Part shown: positions 23,394-30,931 of the stretch, piece by piece | How the letters are laid out: each line of letters starts with the position of its first letter | How positions within the stretch are numbered: position 1 is the stretch's first letter | Assembly (NCBI GenBank): GCA_964586315.1 | Contig: CAZPHE010000010.1 | Span: 1 to 47,909 of the forward strand | DNA: 47,909 nucleotides | Source of the DNA: CAZEER01 sp964586315 | GTDB taxonomy: Bacteria > Fidelibacterota > Marinisomatia > Marinisomatales > UBA1611 | Reading direction: 5' to 3' | Notes under the pieces: model-generated | Database searches by the model: none | Told to the model about the DNA's origin: nothing | What the model saw: the letters and a program-made list of their open reading frames with translations, nothing else | Program-made: the position numbers and the translations under genes

Positions 23394-23962
23394 TAATCTA
23401 ATCGTCTGTTAATAATCGATAAAAACTCAGAGCGAGTTTCAACTGATTTTTTAAACTGACCAGACATCGCACTAGTGGATGCAAAACTATTTTGTTTTTC
23501 TACACCACGCATTTGCATACACATATGGCGACCTTCCATAACTACCGCTACACCCTTGGGATTCAAAACTTTCTTTATTGCATCCTCAATTTGATGTGTT
23601 AAACGTTCTTGAACCTGAAGCCTACGCGAATACATATCAATTATCCGTGGAATTTTGGAAAGACCAATGACTTTTCCATCTGGGATATACCCTACATGTG
23701 CTTTACCAAAGAATGGTAAAAGATGATGCTCACATAATGAGAAAAATTCTATGTCTCTAACAATAACCATATCTTTAGCATCTTCATTAAAAATTGCACC
23801 ATTAATAATATCATTAATATCTTGATGATAACCCTTTGAAAAGAATTTCCAAGATTTTGTTACTCTCGAAGGTGTTTTTAAAAGTCCTTCACGATTAGGG
23901 TCTTCTCCAATTTCTTTGAGCAAACTCTTTGTGAGCTGTTCTATGATATTTTTTTCTTTCAT
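23393..23962 (-). CDS. folE: GTP cyclohydrolase I
   Basis: The 189-residue protein has FFSLCEHHLLPFFGKAHVGYI (zinc Cys and His), VIGLSKIPRIIDMYSRRLQ, and VVMEGRHMCMQMRGVEKQNS with the second zinc Cys. It converts GTP to dihydroneopterin triphosphate, feeding folate, tetrahydropterins and queuosine. Its ATG directly follows the stop of the yhhQ-type gene and its stop overlaps the lpd ATG. It is part of the nine-gene operon. FolE supplies the substrate for the PTPS/QueD-like enzyme encoded two genes earlier. Confidence 0.97.
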   Translation of the reverse strand: MKEKNIIEQLTKSLLKEIGEDPNREGLLKTPSRVTKSWKFFSKGYHQDINDIINGAIFNEDAKDMVIVRDIEFFSLCEHHLLPFFGKAHVGYIPDGKVIGLSKIPRIIDMYSRRLQVQERLTHQIEDAIKKVLNPKGVAVVMEGRHMCMQMRGVEKQNSFASTSAMSGQFKKSVETRSEFLSIINRRLD

Positions 23963-24625
23963 TTAACTATTCTTTTTTAAATCAGCAATTTCAATTTTAC
24001 CTTTTAATAAATAGATTATTCCATAGATAATTGGTGTGTCTATTAATGCGATTAACATTTTAAAAATCCATCCATCAATGATTGCTGAAAATATTTGATC
24101 TGTTTCCCAAACTCCAATAAATAGAATGCAAATTACCAGTGTTGTATCTACCAATTGTGAAGCAATAGTCGAACCATTATTTCTTAACCATAGATGTTTA
24201 CCATCAGTTAATTGTTTCCAAAAATGAAAAATCCTTACATCAATAAATTGTGCAACCAAATATGCTATCATAGAAGCCGCTATGAGTCTCCATGCATTTT
24301 GAAAAACAGCATTGTATATTTCATCGCCTACAATTGAACTAGGAATTGCATTAAACTGACCACCTAACCATAAAAATAATAGAACGAAAATAGAGGCTAT
24401 AAAACCTGAAAAAACAACAAGGTTGGCTCTCTTTTGTCCATACAATTCTGAAATTAAATCCGTAACTAAAAATGTAATTGGATAGGGTAATATTCCTGCA
24501 GAAACAATAAATACTTTAAAACCAAAATCAACAGTTACAAATTTATTAGCGATTAAATTACATGTAACTAAGGATGCTATAAATATGCTAGATAGAATAA
24601 GGTAGAATTTCTCTTTAAACTTCAT
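23963..24625 (-). CDS. yhhQ: Queuosine precursor transporter, YhhQ/VUT_1 family
   Basis: The 220-residue membrane protein has six hydrophobic segments. The VUT_1/DUF165 signatures are NLIANKFVTVDFGF, ILPYPITFLVTDLISELYGQKRAN, and AQFIDVRIFHFWKQLT with WLRNNGSTIASQLVDT. E. coli YhhQ moves queuosine precursors (preQ0/preQ1) across the inner membrane, and that role is likely here. Its ATG overlaps the PTPS/QueD-like gene's stop by 4 nt. The pairing with folE and a QueD-like gene supports a deazapurine role, although the QueD-like protein lacks the catalytic Cys. Confidence 0.9.
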   Translation of the reverse strand: MKFKEKFYLILSSIFIASLVTCNLIANKFVTVDFGFKVFIVSAGILPYPITFLVTDLISELYGQKRANLVVFSGFIASIFVLLFLWLGGQFNAIPSSIVGDEIYNAVFQNAWRLIAASMIAYLVAQFIDVRIFHFWKQLTDGKHLWLRNNGSTIASQLVDTTLVICILFIGVWETDQIFSAIIDGWIFKMLIALIDTPIIYGIIYLLKGKIEIADLKKNS

Positions 24626-25035
24626 TTTTTTGGACCATAATAATCAGTATGTATTGAATGAGTTTCTACTAGTCTAAGCCGATAGAGCTCCCCTTCATTT
24701 ATTCTAGGTCCAATTTCGCTCCAAGCCCAAACCAATATATTTTCCGATGAAGGTTGTTTCCCTTCAAACCATTTGATTTCGTCTTCAATCTGAGAGTGAT
24801 CTAATTTATTAACCACTTTCGATTTTACTATTTCATTTAAATCTTGTAAATTGATTAACCATCCTGTATCTGGGTTTATTTTTCCTCTCACTGATACTTC
24901 AAGTATATAATTGTGACCATGATTATTGTAATCTTTACCAAATATTTCACGATTCTTTTTTTTTGACCAATGTGCATTCCCATATTTATGTGATGCGCAA
25001 AAATGATATTTCTTTGTTATTATTGGATATTCCAC
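24622..25035 (-). CDS. queD: 6-pyruvoyl-tetrahydropterin synthase / QueD-like protein, Cys replaced by Asp
   Basis: The 137-residue protein is a T-fold PTPS/QueD relative. Zinc ligands are H16 (FCASHKYGN), H39 and H41 (NHGHNY). The catalytic Asp-His pair is in LDHSQIEDE, and the acid ETHSIHTDYY region closes the site. The catalytic Cys expected in C-x3-HGH is Asp35 here (FGKDYNNHGHNY). Cys13 is three residues before a zinc His and is not at the usual place. The sequence style (WSKKKNREIFGK) is nearest the pyruvoyl-type synthases. It begins the operon that also carries folE and yhhQ. The exact product is uncertain. Confidence 0.75.
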   Translation of the reverse strand: MEYPIITKKYHFCASHKYGNAHWSKKKNREIFGKDYNNHGHNYILEVSVRGKINPDTGWLINLQDLNEIVKSKVVNKLDHSQIEDEIKWFEGKQPSSENILVWAWSEIGPRINEGELYRLRLVETHSIHTDYYGPKK

Positions 25036-25126
25036 ATCCTTACTCTTTTAATTTCTATTAAATTTAAGGTTTAAAGATTAGATTGGTAAAAACCATTGGG
25101 CAAAAACTTTTTACTTAAATATTATT

Positions 25127-25777
25127 TTGAAACGAATTGAAAAGGCAAAAAAAATAGGGTCAATTTTAGATCAACTCTATCATGAAACTCCAGTACCTTT
25201 GGAACACTCTAGCGCATATACTTTACTCGTTGCAGTAATGCTCTCTGCTCAAACTACAGATAAAAAAGTAAATGAAGTCACACCAAAATTATTTTCCCAT
25301 GCAAAAACACCTGAATCAATGACCGAGCTTGGAACTCACAAAATACAAAATATAATAAAAAAGATTGGATTAGCACCAACTAAAGCAAAAAATTTAAAAA
25401 AAATGGCTAAACAATTGATTGATGGAGGTGGTATGCGCGCAGATTGGCAATACCTTGAGAACCTTTCAGGAGTAGGTCATAAAACTGCAAGTGTTGTAAT
25501 GTCTCAATGGTATGGAATCCCTGCGTTTCCAGTTGATACACATATCCATAGACTCGCTAGTAGATGGGGATTATCAAAGGCAAAAAACGTTGGAATGACA
25601 GAACGAGACTTAAAAGTTTTATGGCCTAAAAAAGAATGGAATAGAAGACATCTTCAAATTATATTTTTTGGTCGTGAATATTGTCCAGCTAGGAGTCATA
25701 ATCTTTTTACCTGCCAAATTTGCTCTTGGGCAGCATCCAAATTAAGGATTAAACAAGAAATGGGTATTTATAAATAA
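25127..25777 (+). CDS. nth: Endonuclease III
   Basis: The 216-residue protein starts at TTG 25127, as no ATG fits. It has the usual DNA glycosylase/AP-lyase parts: TLLVAVMLSAQTTDKKVNEV, the helix-hairpin-helix LSGVGHKTASVV with catalytic Lys, and FPVDTHIHRLASRWGL with catalytic Asp. It removes oxidised pyrimidines. The iron-sulfur region is YCPARSHNLFTCQICSWA (C-x9-C-x2-C), with no fourth Cys in the place of the standard C-x6-C-x2-C-x5-C. It is read divergently from the PTPS-like gene with 91 nt between them. Confidence 0.92.
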   Translation: MKRIEKAKKIGSILDQLYHETPVPLEHSSAYTLLVAVMLSAQTTDKKVNEVTPKLFSHAKTPESMTELGTHKIQNIIKKIGLAPTKAKNLKKMAKQLIDGGGMRADWQYLENLSGVGHKTASVVMSQWYGIPAFPVDTHIHRLASRWGLSKAKNVGMTERDLKVLWPKKEWNRRHLQIIFFGREYCPARSHNLFTCQICSWAASKLRIKQEMGIYK

Positions 25778-25821
25778 AAAACTTTGAAATAAATTTATAT
25801 AAAAATAGAACTTTAGTCTTG

Positions 25822-25847
25822 ATTAATTATTATTTTAAATAATTAAT
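25822..25847. terminator. AT-only inverted repeat between convergent genes
   Basis: ATTAATTATT, loop ATTTTA, AATAATTAAT is a perfect 10-bp stem. It overlaps the last codons of the minus-strand gene and lies 44 nt past nth. It may end transcripts from both sides. A stem without G/C is thermally weak, so this is only a candidate. Confidence 0.4.
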
Positions 25848-26185
25848 TCAGATAATAGTTTGGGCATATTTTTTACTAGACTTGACTTTGGAAAAATGAT
25901 ATCACACCCTGCATTGCTAAGTTTAGAACGTTCACGATTATTAATTTTTTTCATAGTACCAACAACCTTTATTTTTCTGCGCTTTAATTCAGAGACAAGC
26001 CCAACAGAAGCAAATACCTTTTCATCCATATCAACTATAGCAATTATTATATCTTCATTAAATAAATCTGGGTTTGTATTCTCATCTGTAAATTCGACAT
26101 CATATCCTACATCAACACAAGTGGATGAAACTTTTGAGCCTAGTTCAAAATCCTTAATAAATAAGAGTATCTTAGATATCTTCAT
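25835..26185 (-). CDS. CheY-like receiver-fold protein, degenerate
   Basis: This 116-residue protein looks like an alternating strand-helix receiver domain. It has KISKILLFIKDFELGSKVSS, then IIIAIVDMDEKVFASVGLV where a phospho-acceptor Asp would be, IKVVGTMKK, and GCDIIFPKSSLVKNMPKLL with a Lys near the last strand, as in receivers. The N-terminal acidic pair is not complete, so phosphorylation is doubtful. It is the last gene of a four-gene overlapping cassette and its start overlaps the DUF309 stop by 4 nt. Confidence 0.6.
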   Translation of the reverse strand: MKISKILLFIKDFELGSKVSSTCVDVGYDVEFTDENTNPDLFNEDIIIAIVDMDEKVFASVGLVSELKRRKIKVVGTMKKINNRERSKLSNAGCDIIFPKSSLVKNMPKLLSELII

Positions 26186-26547
26186 TTAAGACCCGGGATC
26201 ATTGTCCAATCAAAATCTTTCAAATCCTCTAATTGATCATAGTTACTTTCAACAATCCCAATTTCTTTTAATAATAAATCCATATTTATTCCTCGATGAA
26301 TTCCAGAGAAAGCCTGCATCTTCTCTTTTGATTTTATTAACAGGTTTCTGGCACCAATTAAATTGCATCTTTCAAGATGTACAAAACTTACCGCAAGTTG
26401 GATTAATCCTTGTATAAACTTTCGATCTTCAAGATAATAATCAGACCAAAGTTCTTCCCAAGATTCATGTGCTTCAAAGTAATCTCCAATTTTATAATAA
26501 TTAAATCCATCTTGAAATAATTTTTCTTTTTTTAATTCATCAATCAT
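26182..26547 (-). CDS. DUF309 family protein
   Basis: The 121-residue all-helical protein has the DUF309 signature FNYYKIGDYFEAHESWEELW, then DRKFIQGLIQLAVSFVHLER and ARNLLIKSKEKM. The H-E-x-W-E-x-x-W motif is strong. The biochemical function of DUF309 is not known. The start overlaps the MBL gene by 8 nt and the stop overlaps the CheY-like gene by 4 nt, so it is produced together with both. Confidence 0.85.
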   Translation of the reverse strand: MIDELKKEKLFQDGFNYYKIGDYFEAHESWEELWSDYYLEDRKFIQGLIQLAVSFVHLERCNLIGARNLLIKSKEKMQAFSGIHRGINMDLLLKEIGIVESNYDQLEDLKDFDWTMIPGLK

Positions 26548-27388
26548 TAATTTGGATCTTTTCTTTCATTTTGTATTGCTTCCCATCCCAATCGATTTTA
26601 CAAGCTTGTATTAATGGATCATGTTCAAAAAATAATATCCAATCATTTTGATACATTTTTAGCAATAATTCATTCTTCTCTTTCATTGTGACAACAGGTT
26701 GTACATCATAAGCCATTACCCAAGGAATCGGAATATGTGCAACTAATGGAAATATATCAGAACCATAAAACAAAGTATGATTGTCACTAAAAACAATAGG
26801 ATGCATTAATCCTGAAGTATGACCATAGGTAAGATGAATGTTAATACCATCCATAAATGGTTCCTTGCCTTCAATAATTTTTATCATGCTATTTTCTGCT
26901 AATACTTTCCAATCACACTCCATAAAACTGCCTGAATCTTTTTGACTAGGATGGTTAGCAAGTTCCCAGTTTTCTCTTGTTACCCAATATTTTGCATTTG
27001 GAAAAGTTGGTATGATTTCTTCCGATTCTAATTTTGTATTTCCACCAACATGATCAAAATGAAGATGTGTACAAATAACATCTGTGATATCATAAGTAGA
27101 GAAACCATATTTTTTTAAGGAATTGTCAATATTGTATTTATCAGTATTAATATTGTAAATTTTTTTATATTTATTTTCCCATTTAGTACCATTTCCAGTA
27201 TCAATTAAAATATTTCTTTCATTACTACTTAAAAGCAAAGAACGTGTTACCATTTCAATCCGATTTAATTCATCAGATGGAGCTTTTTTATTCCATAAAG
27301 TCTTTGGTATAATGCCAAACATCGCACCACCATCAAGACCAAACTCTGATGTCTCTATACTATAAAGTTTGTAATTACCTATTTTCAT
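26540..27388 (-). CDS. MBL-fold metallo-hydrolase
   Basis: The 282-residue protein has ICTHLHFDHVGGNTKL (about 112) as its metal motif, LTYGHTSGLMHPIVF with a distal His, FYGSDIFPLVAHIP with the bridging Asp, and a final LFFEHDPLIQA His. Together with NILIDTGNGTKW this is the lactonase/alkylsulfatase-like branch of the superfamily, often seen in quorum-quenching or small-ester hydrolases. Substrate is unknown. The start overlaps the stop of the 325-residue gene as ATGA. Confidence 0.85.
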   Translation of the reverse strand: MKIGNYKLYSIETSEFGLDGGAMFGIIPKTLWNKKAPSDELNRIEMVTRSLLLSSNERNILIDTGNGTKWENKYKKIYNINTDKYNIDNSLKKYGFSTYDITDVICTHLHFDHVGGNTKLESEEIIPTFPNAKYWVTRENWELANHPSQKDSGSFMECDWKVLAENSMIKIIEGKEPFMDGINIHLTYGHTSGLMHPIVFSDNHTLFYGSDIFPLVAHIPIPWVMAYDVQPVVTMKEKNELLLKMYQNDWILFFEHDPLIQACKIDWDGKQYKMKEKIQIND

Positions 27389-28362
27389 TGTAATAAATTT
27401 TTATATCTTTGATTAAGGTAAATAAATTCATGATCATTCACATTTTTTAATAACGACCGAATTGCTTCTAATTTTACTATCGCAATTGCTTTTTCATTTT
27501 TTGTTTTGTTTTGATTTAGAATGTTTTCTGCAATAGGAATAAAGAATTGTGTTTTAATATTTTCTTTTTTTGAAAAATTTATTAAATCAACCTGTAACGG
27601 ATTTTTATTTAACATTTCTGAAAACCAGTAACTTAATTCACGCTGGTAACCTCTAATTCTCACATATTCTCCATTCCAAATCCTTTCCATAGCTGAAAAT
27701 AAAGTGACATCTCCTGATTCAAACACTTTTTTACGTATAGAGTTTAAATTAATTTTTCTTAACGCATGTGGATCTAGCAATTTATAATTAGAAATTTTAT
27801 CAAACATTGATTTAGTATACACCCAAATATCTCTTTTCCTTGCTTGAAATTGGTAAGCCCTAAGAATATGGTAAACAAACAAACCATTTCTAGGAGTATC
27901 TTGCAAAGCAAGTTCTGTTAAAATATCAAAAGCTCCTCTGGATTGATCTGAAGCGATAAACATCTTTGCCATAATCCTTTCAGCATGATTCCATTCAGCA
28001 TTTTGACATGCATCTTCTAAATCACCTATAAACGCAGTTGTAGGAGTTCCATCTTTAATTATTTGGTCTAAAATATCTTGGTCATTAAACCTATAGTTAA
28101 AATCAAATAAATAACTAATAGCAAATTCAAAAAGAATTTTTGAAGGGTGTTTTTTATCTTCACCAATAAAATTTTTTATTGAATTCATTAAACATATAGG
28201 ATGAATTATATAGCTTTGATTTTCAATAGTTGAAACACATGCAAAAAATAAATCATTAATTGTATGAATAAGGTTATTGCTCTTTAAGCCAGAAGCAACA
28301 AATTCTTGACAAGCTTCTTTATTTTTGAGTAGCAGATTAGACCGAAAAGTTGATTCAGCCAT
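27385..28362 (-). CDS. Hypothetical protein, mostly helical
   Basis: This 325-residue soluble protein has no recognised family. It reads as nearly all alpha-helix, with a His-containing segment (IIHPICLMNSIKNF, about 51-64) and paired helices (DLEDACQNAEWNHAERIMAK, about 113-132) that could stack like TPR- or questin-oxidase-type repeats. No catalytic motif is seen. It is the first of four overlapping genes with the MBL, DUF309 and CheY-like genes, and its stop overlaps the MBL start as ATGA. A shared pathway is likely but cannot be named. Confidence 0.6.
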   Translation of the reverse strand: MAESTFRSNLLLKNKEACQEFVASGLKSNNLIHTINDLFFACVSTIENQSYIIHPICLMNSIKNFIGEDKKHPSKILFEFAISYLFDFNYRFNDQDILDQIIKDGTPTTAFIGDLEDACQNAEWNHAERIMAKMFIASDQSRGAFDILTELALQDTPRNGLFVYHILRAYQFQARKRDIWVYTKSMFDKISNYKLLDPHALRKINLNSIRKKVFESGDVTLFSAMERIWNGEYVRIRGYQRELSYWFSEMLNKNPLQVDLINFSKKENIKTQFFIPIAENILNQNKTKNEKAIAIVKLEAIRSLLKNVNDHEFIYLNQRYKNLLQ

Positions 28363-28371
28363 TTTTAGAAT

Positions 28372-29034
28372 CTATTTCTTATTATTTTCTTTTGAAGGGA
28401 GATATAAAAATAGTTGCATCGAAAAACCAGTACCTCTCGAAAATTGAGTCGGCCAATTTTTCCATTTATGAGGATATTTTTTATTCTCAGGGTCAAACCC
28501 GCCTTTAAAATCATGGAAATAACCTGTTTCAAATCCCCATCGAGAACCGAACCTTCTTCCGTAAATGAATCCAAACCTAATACTTTGATTATCATCTGAT
28601 TCATCCCAAAGTCCATCCGGAATAATCATGCATCTAAACCCTTTCCATTTTGTTTTCAAAGGTATCTCACCAAAATTTAATTCTTCACTTTTTTTTCGTT
28701 TAAACATGTAATAAGATAAATCAAAACTTGGATTAGGTGAATAACTATATGCAAGGTTTAGCACATCCCATTTATATTTTTTTTTCATTAACACCCGACT
28801 TATGTCAATTCCTGTACCAGACAATGGTATACCCAGCTTAAATCCAACCTCTGTATAATTATTTAATCCATATTTCCACCAAATTACTGGGATTACATTT
28901 TCAACTGAAAATGAAAATCCTGTACTTGTCACTCCTTCTTTTGGTATCTGAGGTAGGACAGGAGGATGTGAAGCACATCCTCCAATCCATAAAATAATTA
29001 TAAAAGATAGAATTAAGATGTTCCGATTGATCAT
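28372..29034 (-). CDS. Hypothetical outer-membrane lipoprotein
   Basis: This 220-residue protein has a clear lipoprotein signal: hydrophobic LSFIIILWIGG then C20. The mature part carries many short strands with aromatic ends (YTEVGFKLGIPLSG, SIRFGFIYGRRFGSRWGFETGYF) and a C-terminal SMQLFLYLP. That is suggestive of a small beta-barrel or barrel-associated protein. No family is recognised. It lies 9 nt before the helical protein gene and 54 nt after the T9SS-tailed gene. Confidence 0.6.
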   Translation of the reverse strand: MINRNILILSFIIILWIGGCASHPPVLPQIPKEGVTSTGFSFSVENVIPVIWWKYGLNNYTEVGFKLGIPLSGTGIDISRVLMKKKYKWDVLNLAYSYSPNPSFDLSYYMFKRKKSEELNFGEIPLKTKWKGFRCMIIPDGLWDESDDNQSIRFGFIYGRRFGSRWGFETGYFHDFKGGFDPENKKYPHKWKNWPTQFSRGTGFSMQLFLYLPSKENNKK

Positions 29035-29088
29035 ACCTTAAGTAAAAATACAGAAATCTCTTGATAGAATAAATGGAAAAGGAAAAGC

Positions 29089-30855
29089 TTATTTTAAATA
29101 AATCATCTTTCGACTATATAATGCTGTAACAGTCTGATCAACTTCTGCTTGAAGTGTAATAAAATAAATACCTGATGATCGACCATCACCCTCCCAAAGA
29201 AAATTATAAATACCAGATTTAATATATTCTTTATCAATTAATCGATCATGGATACGTCCAGTTGCATCAGTAATGTTTAGTGTTACAACTGCATCCTCAA
29301 GTAAATCAAAAGTTATTCTTGTTTGTCCATTAAAAGGATTAGGATAATTTTGGTATAGAACAAAAATATCTGGCAAAAATTCAGAACTATAATTATCATT
29401 TACTATTTCATTAGTTGATCCTAAAGTTGTGAGTTGAGTATTAATCCAAGAACCATTATTGCGCATTCTAGAAATTGTAAAAGATGCAGTATCTAGTATA
29501 ATATATTCAATAGTGGTCGAGTTATAACCATTAATTGTTTGTAGTGAGATTAATTGTGGAAATGTAACACTATCACCTAAAACAAAAGATGAATCAATAA
29601 ACTGCCTCTCAAACCCAAATGGTTCTGATTCTATTTCCCATAAAGATTTTTCCTGAAATTTAATTAAATACTTTTCATGTAATTCTACATTTCCAGCCAA
29701 TTCAACATTAATAGTCTTTGAATGATAGTTCCAAATCATTTCATTCAACCATAAGGAAGATTGATCTTTTTCAACCTTAATATAACTACCAAGGTCTACG
29801 TCCATTGGAACAATATCTCCCTGCAAAGTATATGTTATAGATTTATCTATTATGATAGGACAATTTTGTATAATATTTCCATTCATCATTAAATCCACAT
29901 ATTCCCAATATCGTGGAATCTCCACAGAAATTAATCTTTCATTTATTTCATTATAATTTTTCAAATTAATATATTCATCACCTGATAATATATACCAGTC
30001 GCTAAATATTATTTCTTCCGGATGAAATAAATATAATTTCAAATTTGAAATATTTTCTCCGTTCTTTTCACAACCTAATATTCTTATAGGTTCTAAATCA
30101 TCAAACAACTCAATTGCTTGACTATATTCATTATATAATACATTCCAATTATCTTTAATCATATTGATAGCATCCTTTACATTTATTTTCCAAAGATAAG
30201 GACTTAATAGGAAATGATTTCTATATAAAGGTTCATAATTCATAATATAATTAAATAGATTTTCATCTAGAATAAAATCATTTATAATATCAATAGTTGG
30301 ATTTATTGATGTAATCATATGTAATGGAAATTTCTCTATCCAATTATGATTATTTTTTAAAGTTGACTTTAACAAATCCTCTATAAGGTAAAAATTTGTA
30401 AATGGATAATTAAAATTTAATTGGTCATTAATATACTGAAGTACAAGTTCAAAAGGTGATTTAATGGTAGAGTCAAATATTGATGAGTCCTTTATAGCAA
30501 GACATGTTCCAAAAGAAGGTCTTTCTATATCACTATAGTATTTATCACCAAAAATATCTTCTATTTCAATTTTATAGAAATAGCGTTGATCTACTATACA
30601 GTCAACATGAAGAAATTCTAAATCATTGGATGGTAATGTGGATAGTAATTCATAGTTTTCATTGGAAAATTTCTTAAAATATAATCTGGTTTTACTAGCA
30701 TTAATTGAATCTGGTAAGGACCAAGAGATTAAGATCGAACCTTGTCCATTATACACAAATACATCTATCGGATAGGATACCGATTCAGTTTCAGTTGCAC
30801 TGGTAAAACAACAAATTAATATCGTATTTATTTTAAGATATTTAAGGATATTCAT
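29089..30855 (-). CDS. Secreted protein with T9SS sorting tail, unknown
   Basis: The 588-residue protein has a hydrophobic N-terminus (about 8-20), a fibronectin-like beta stretch (about 25-100, VFVYNGQGSILISWSLP), and a long middle with no recognised domain. The C-terminal T9SS type A domain (about 500-588) reads VLYQNYPNPFNGQTRITFDL and SSGIYFITLQAEV. It is exported across the outer membrane, but its job is unknown. It lies 76 nt after the subtilase gene and the M14 peptidase gene on the same strand, which suggests a shared extracellular role. Confidence 0.75.
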   Translation of the reverse strand: MNILKYLKINTILICCFTSATETESVSYPIDVFVYNGQGSILISWSLPDSINASKTRLYFKKFSNENYELLSTLPSNDLEFLHVDCIVDQRYFYKIEIEDIFGDKYYSDIERPSFGTCLAIKDSSIFDSTIKSPFELVLQYINDQLNFNYPFTNFYLIEDLLKSTLKNNHNWIEKFPLHMITSINPTIDIINDFILDENLFNYIMNYEPLYRNHFLLSPYLWKINVKDAINMIKDNWNVLYNEYSQAIELFDDLEPIRILGCEKNGENISNLKLYLFHPEEIIFSDWYILSGDEYINLKNYNEINERLISVEIPRYWEYVDLMMNGNIIQNCPIIIDKSITYTLQGDIVPMDVDLGSYIKVEKDQSSLWLNEMIWNYHSKTINVELAGNVELHEKYLIKFQEKSLWEIESEPFGFERQFIDSSFVLGDSVTFPQLISLQTINGYNSTTIEYIILDTASFTISRMRNNGSWINTQLTTLGSTNEIVNDNYSSEFLPDIFVLYQNYPNPFNGQTRITFDLLEDAVVTLNITDATGRIHDRLIDKEYIKSGIYNFLWEGDGRSSGIYFITLQAEVDQTVTALYSRKMIYLK

Positions 30856-30931
30856 CGTAAAGGTAATAACTAGGCGAGACCTAATTTGAATCTATAATAA
30901 GATAGAGGCAAGGAATTCCTGCACAAATAAG

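Noticed and set aside
22150..23412. Several plus-strand open frames opposite lpd
   Set aside because: The minus strand encodes a complete dihydrolipoamide dehydrogenase with all motifs. The opposite frames have no motif or ribosome site.
25835..26185. Complete two-component system with the CheY-like protein
   Set aside because: There is no histidine kinase in the window, and the receiver acidic pair is incomplete.
30909..30923. Palindrome AGGAATTCCT upstream of the 588-residue gene
   Set aside because: It is short, does not extend, and has no T-run. A 10-base palindrome can occur by chance in this much DNA.
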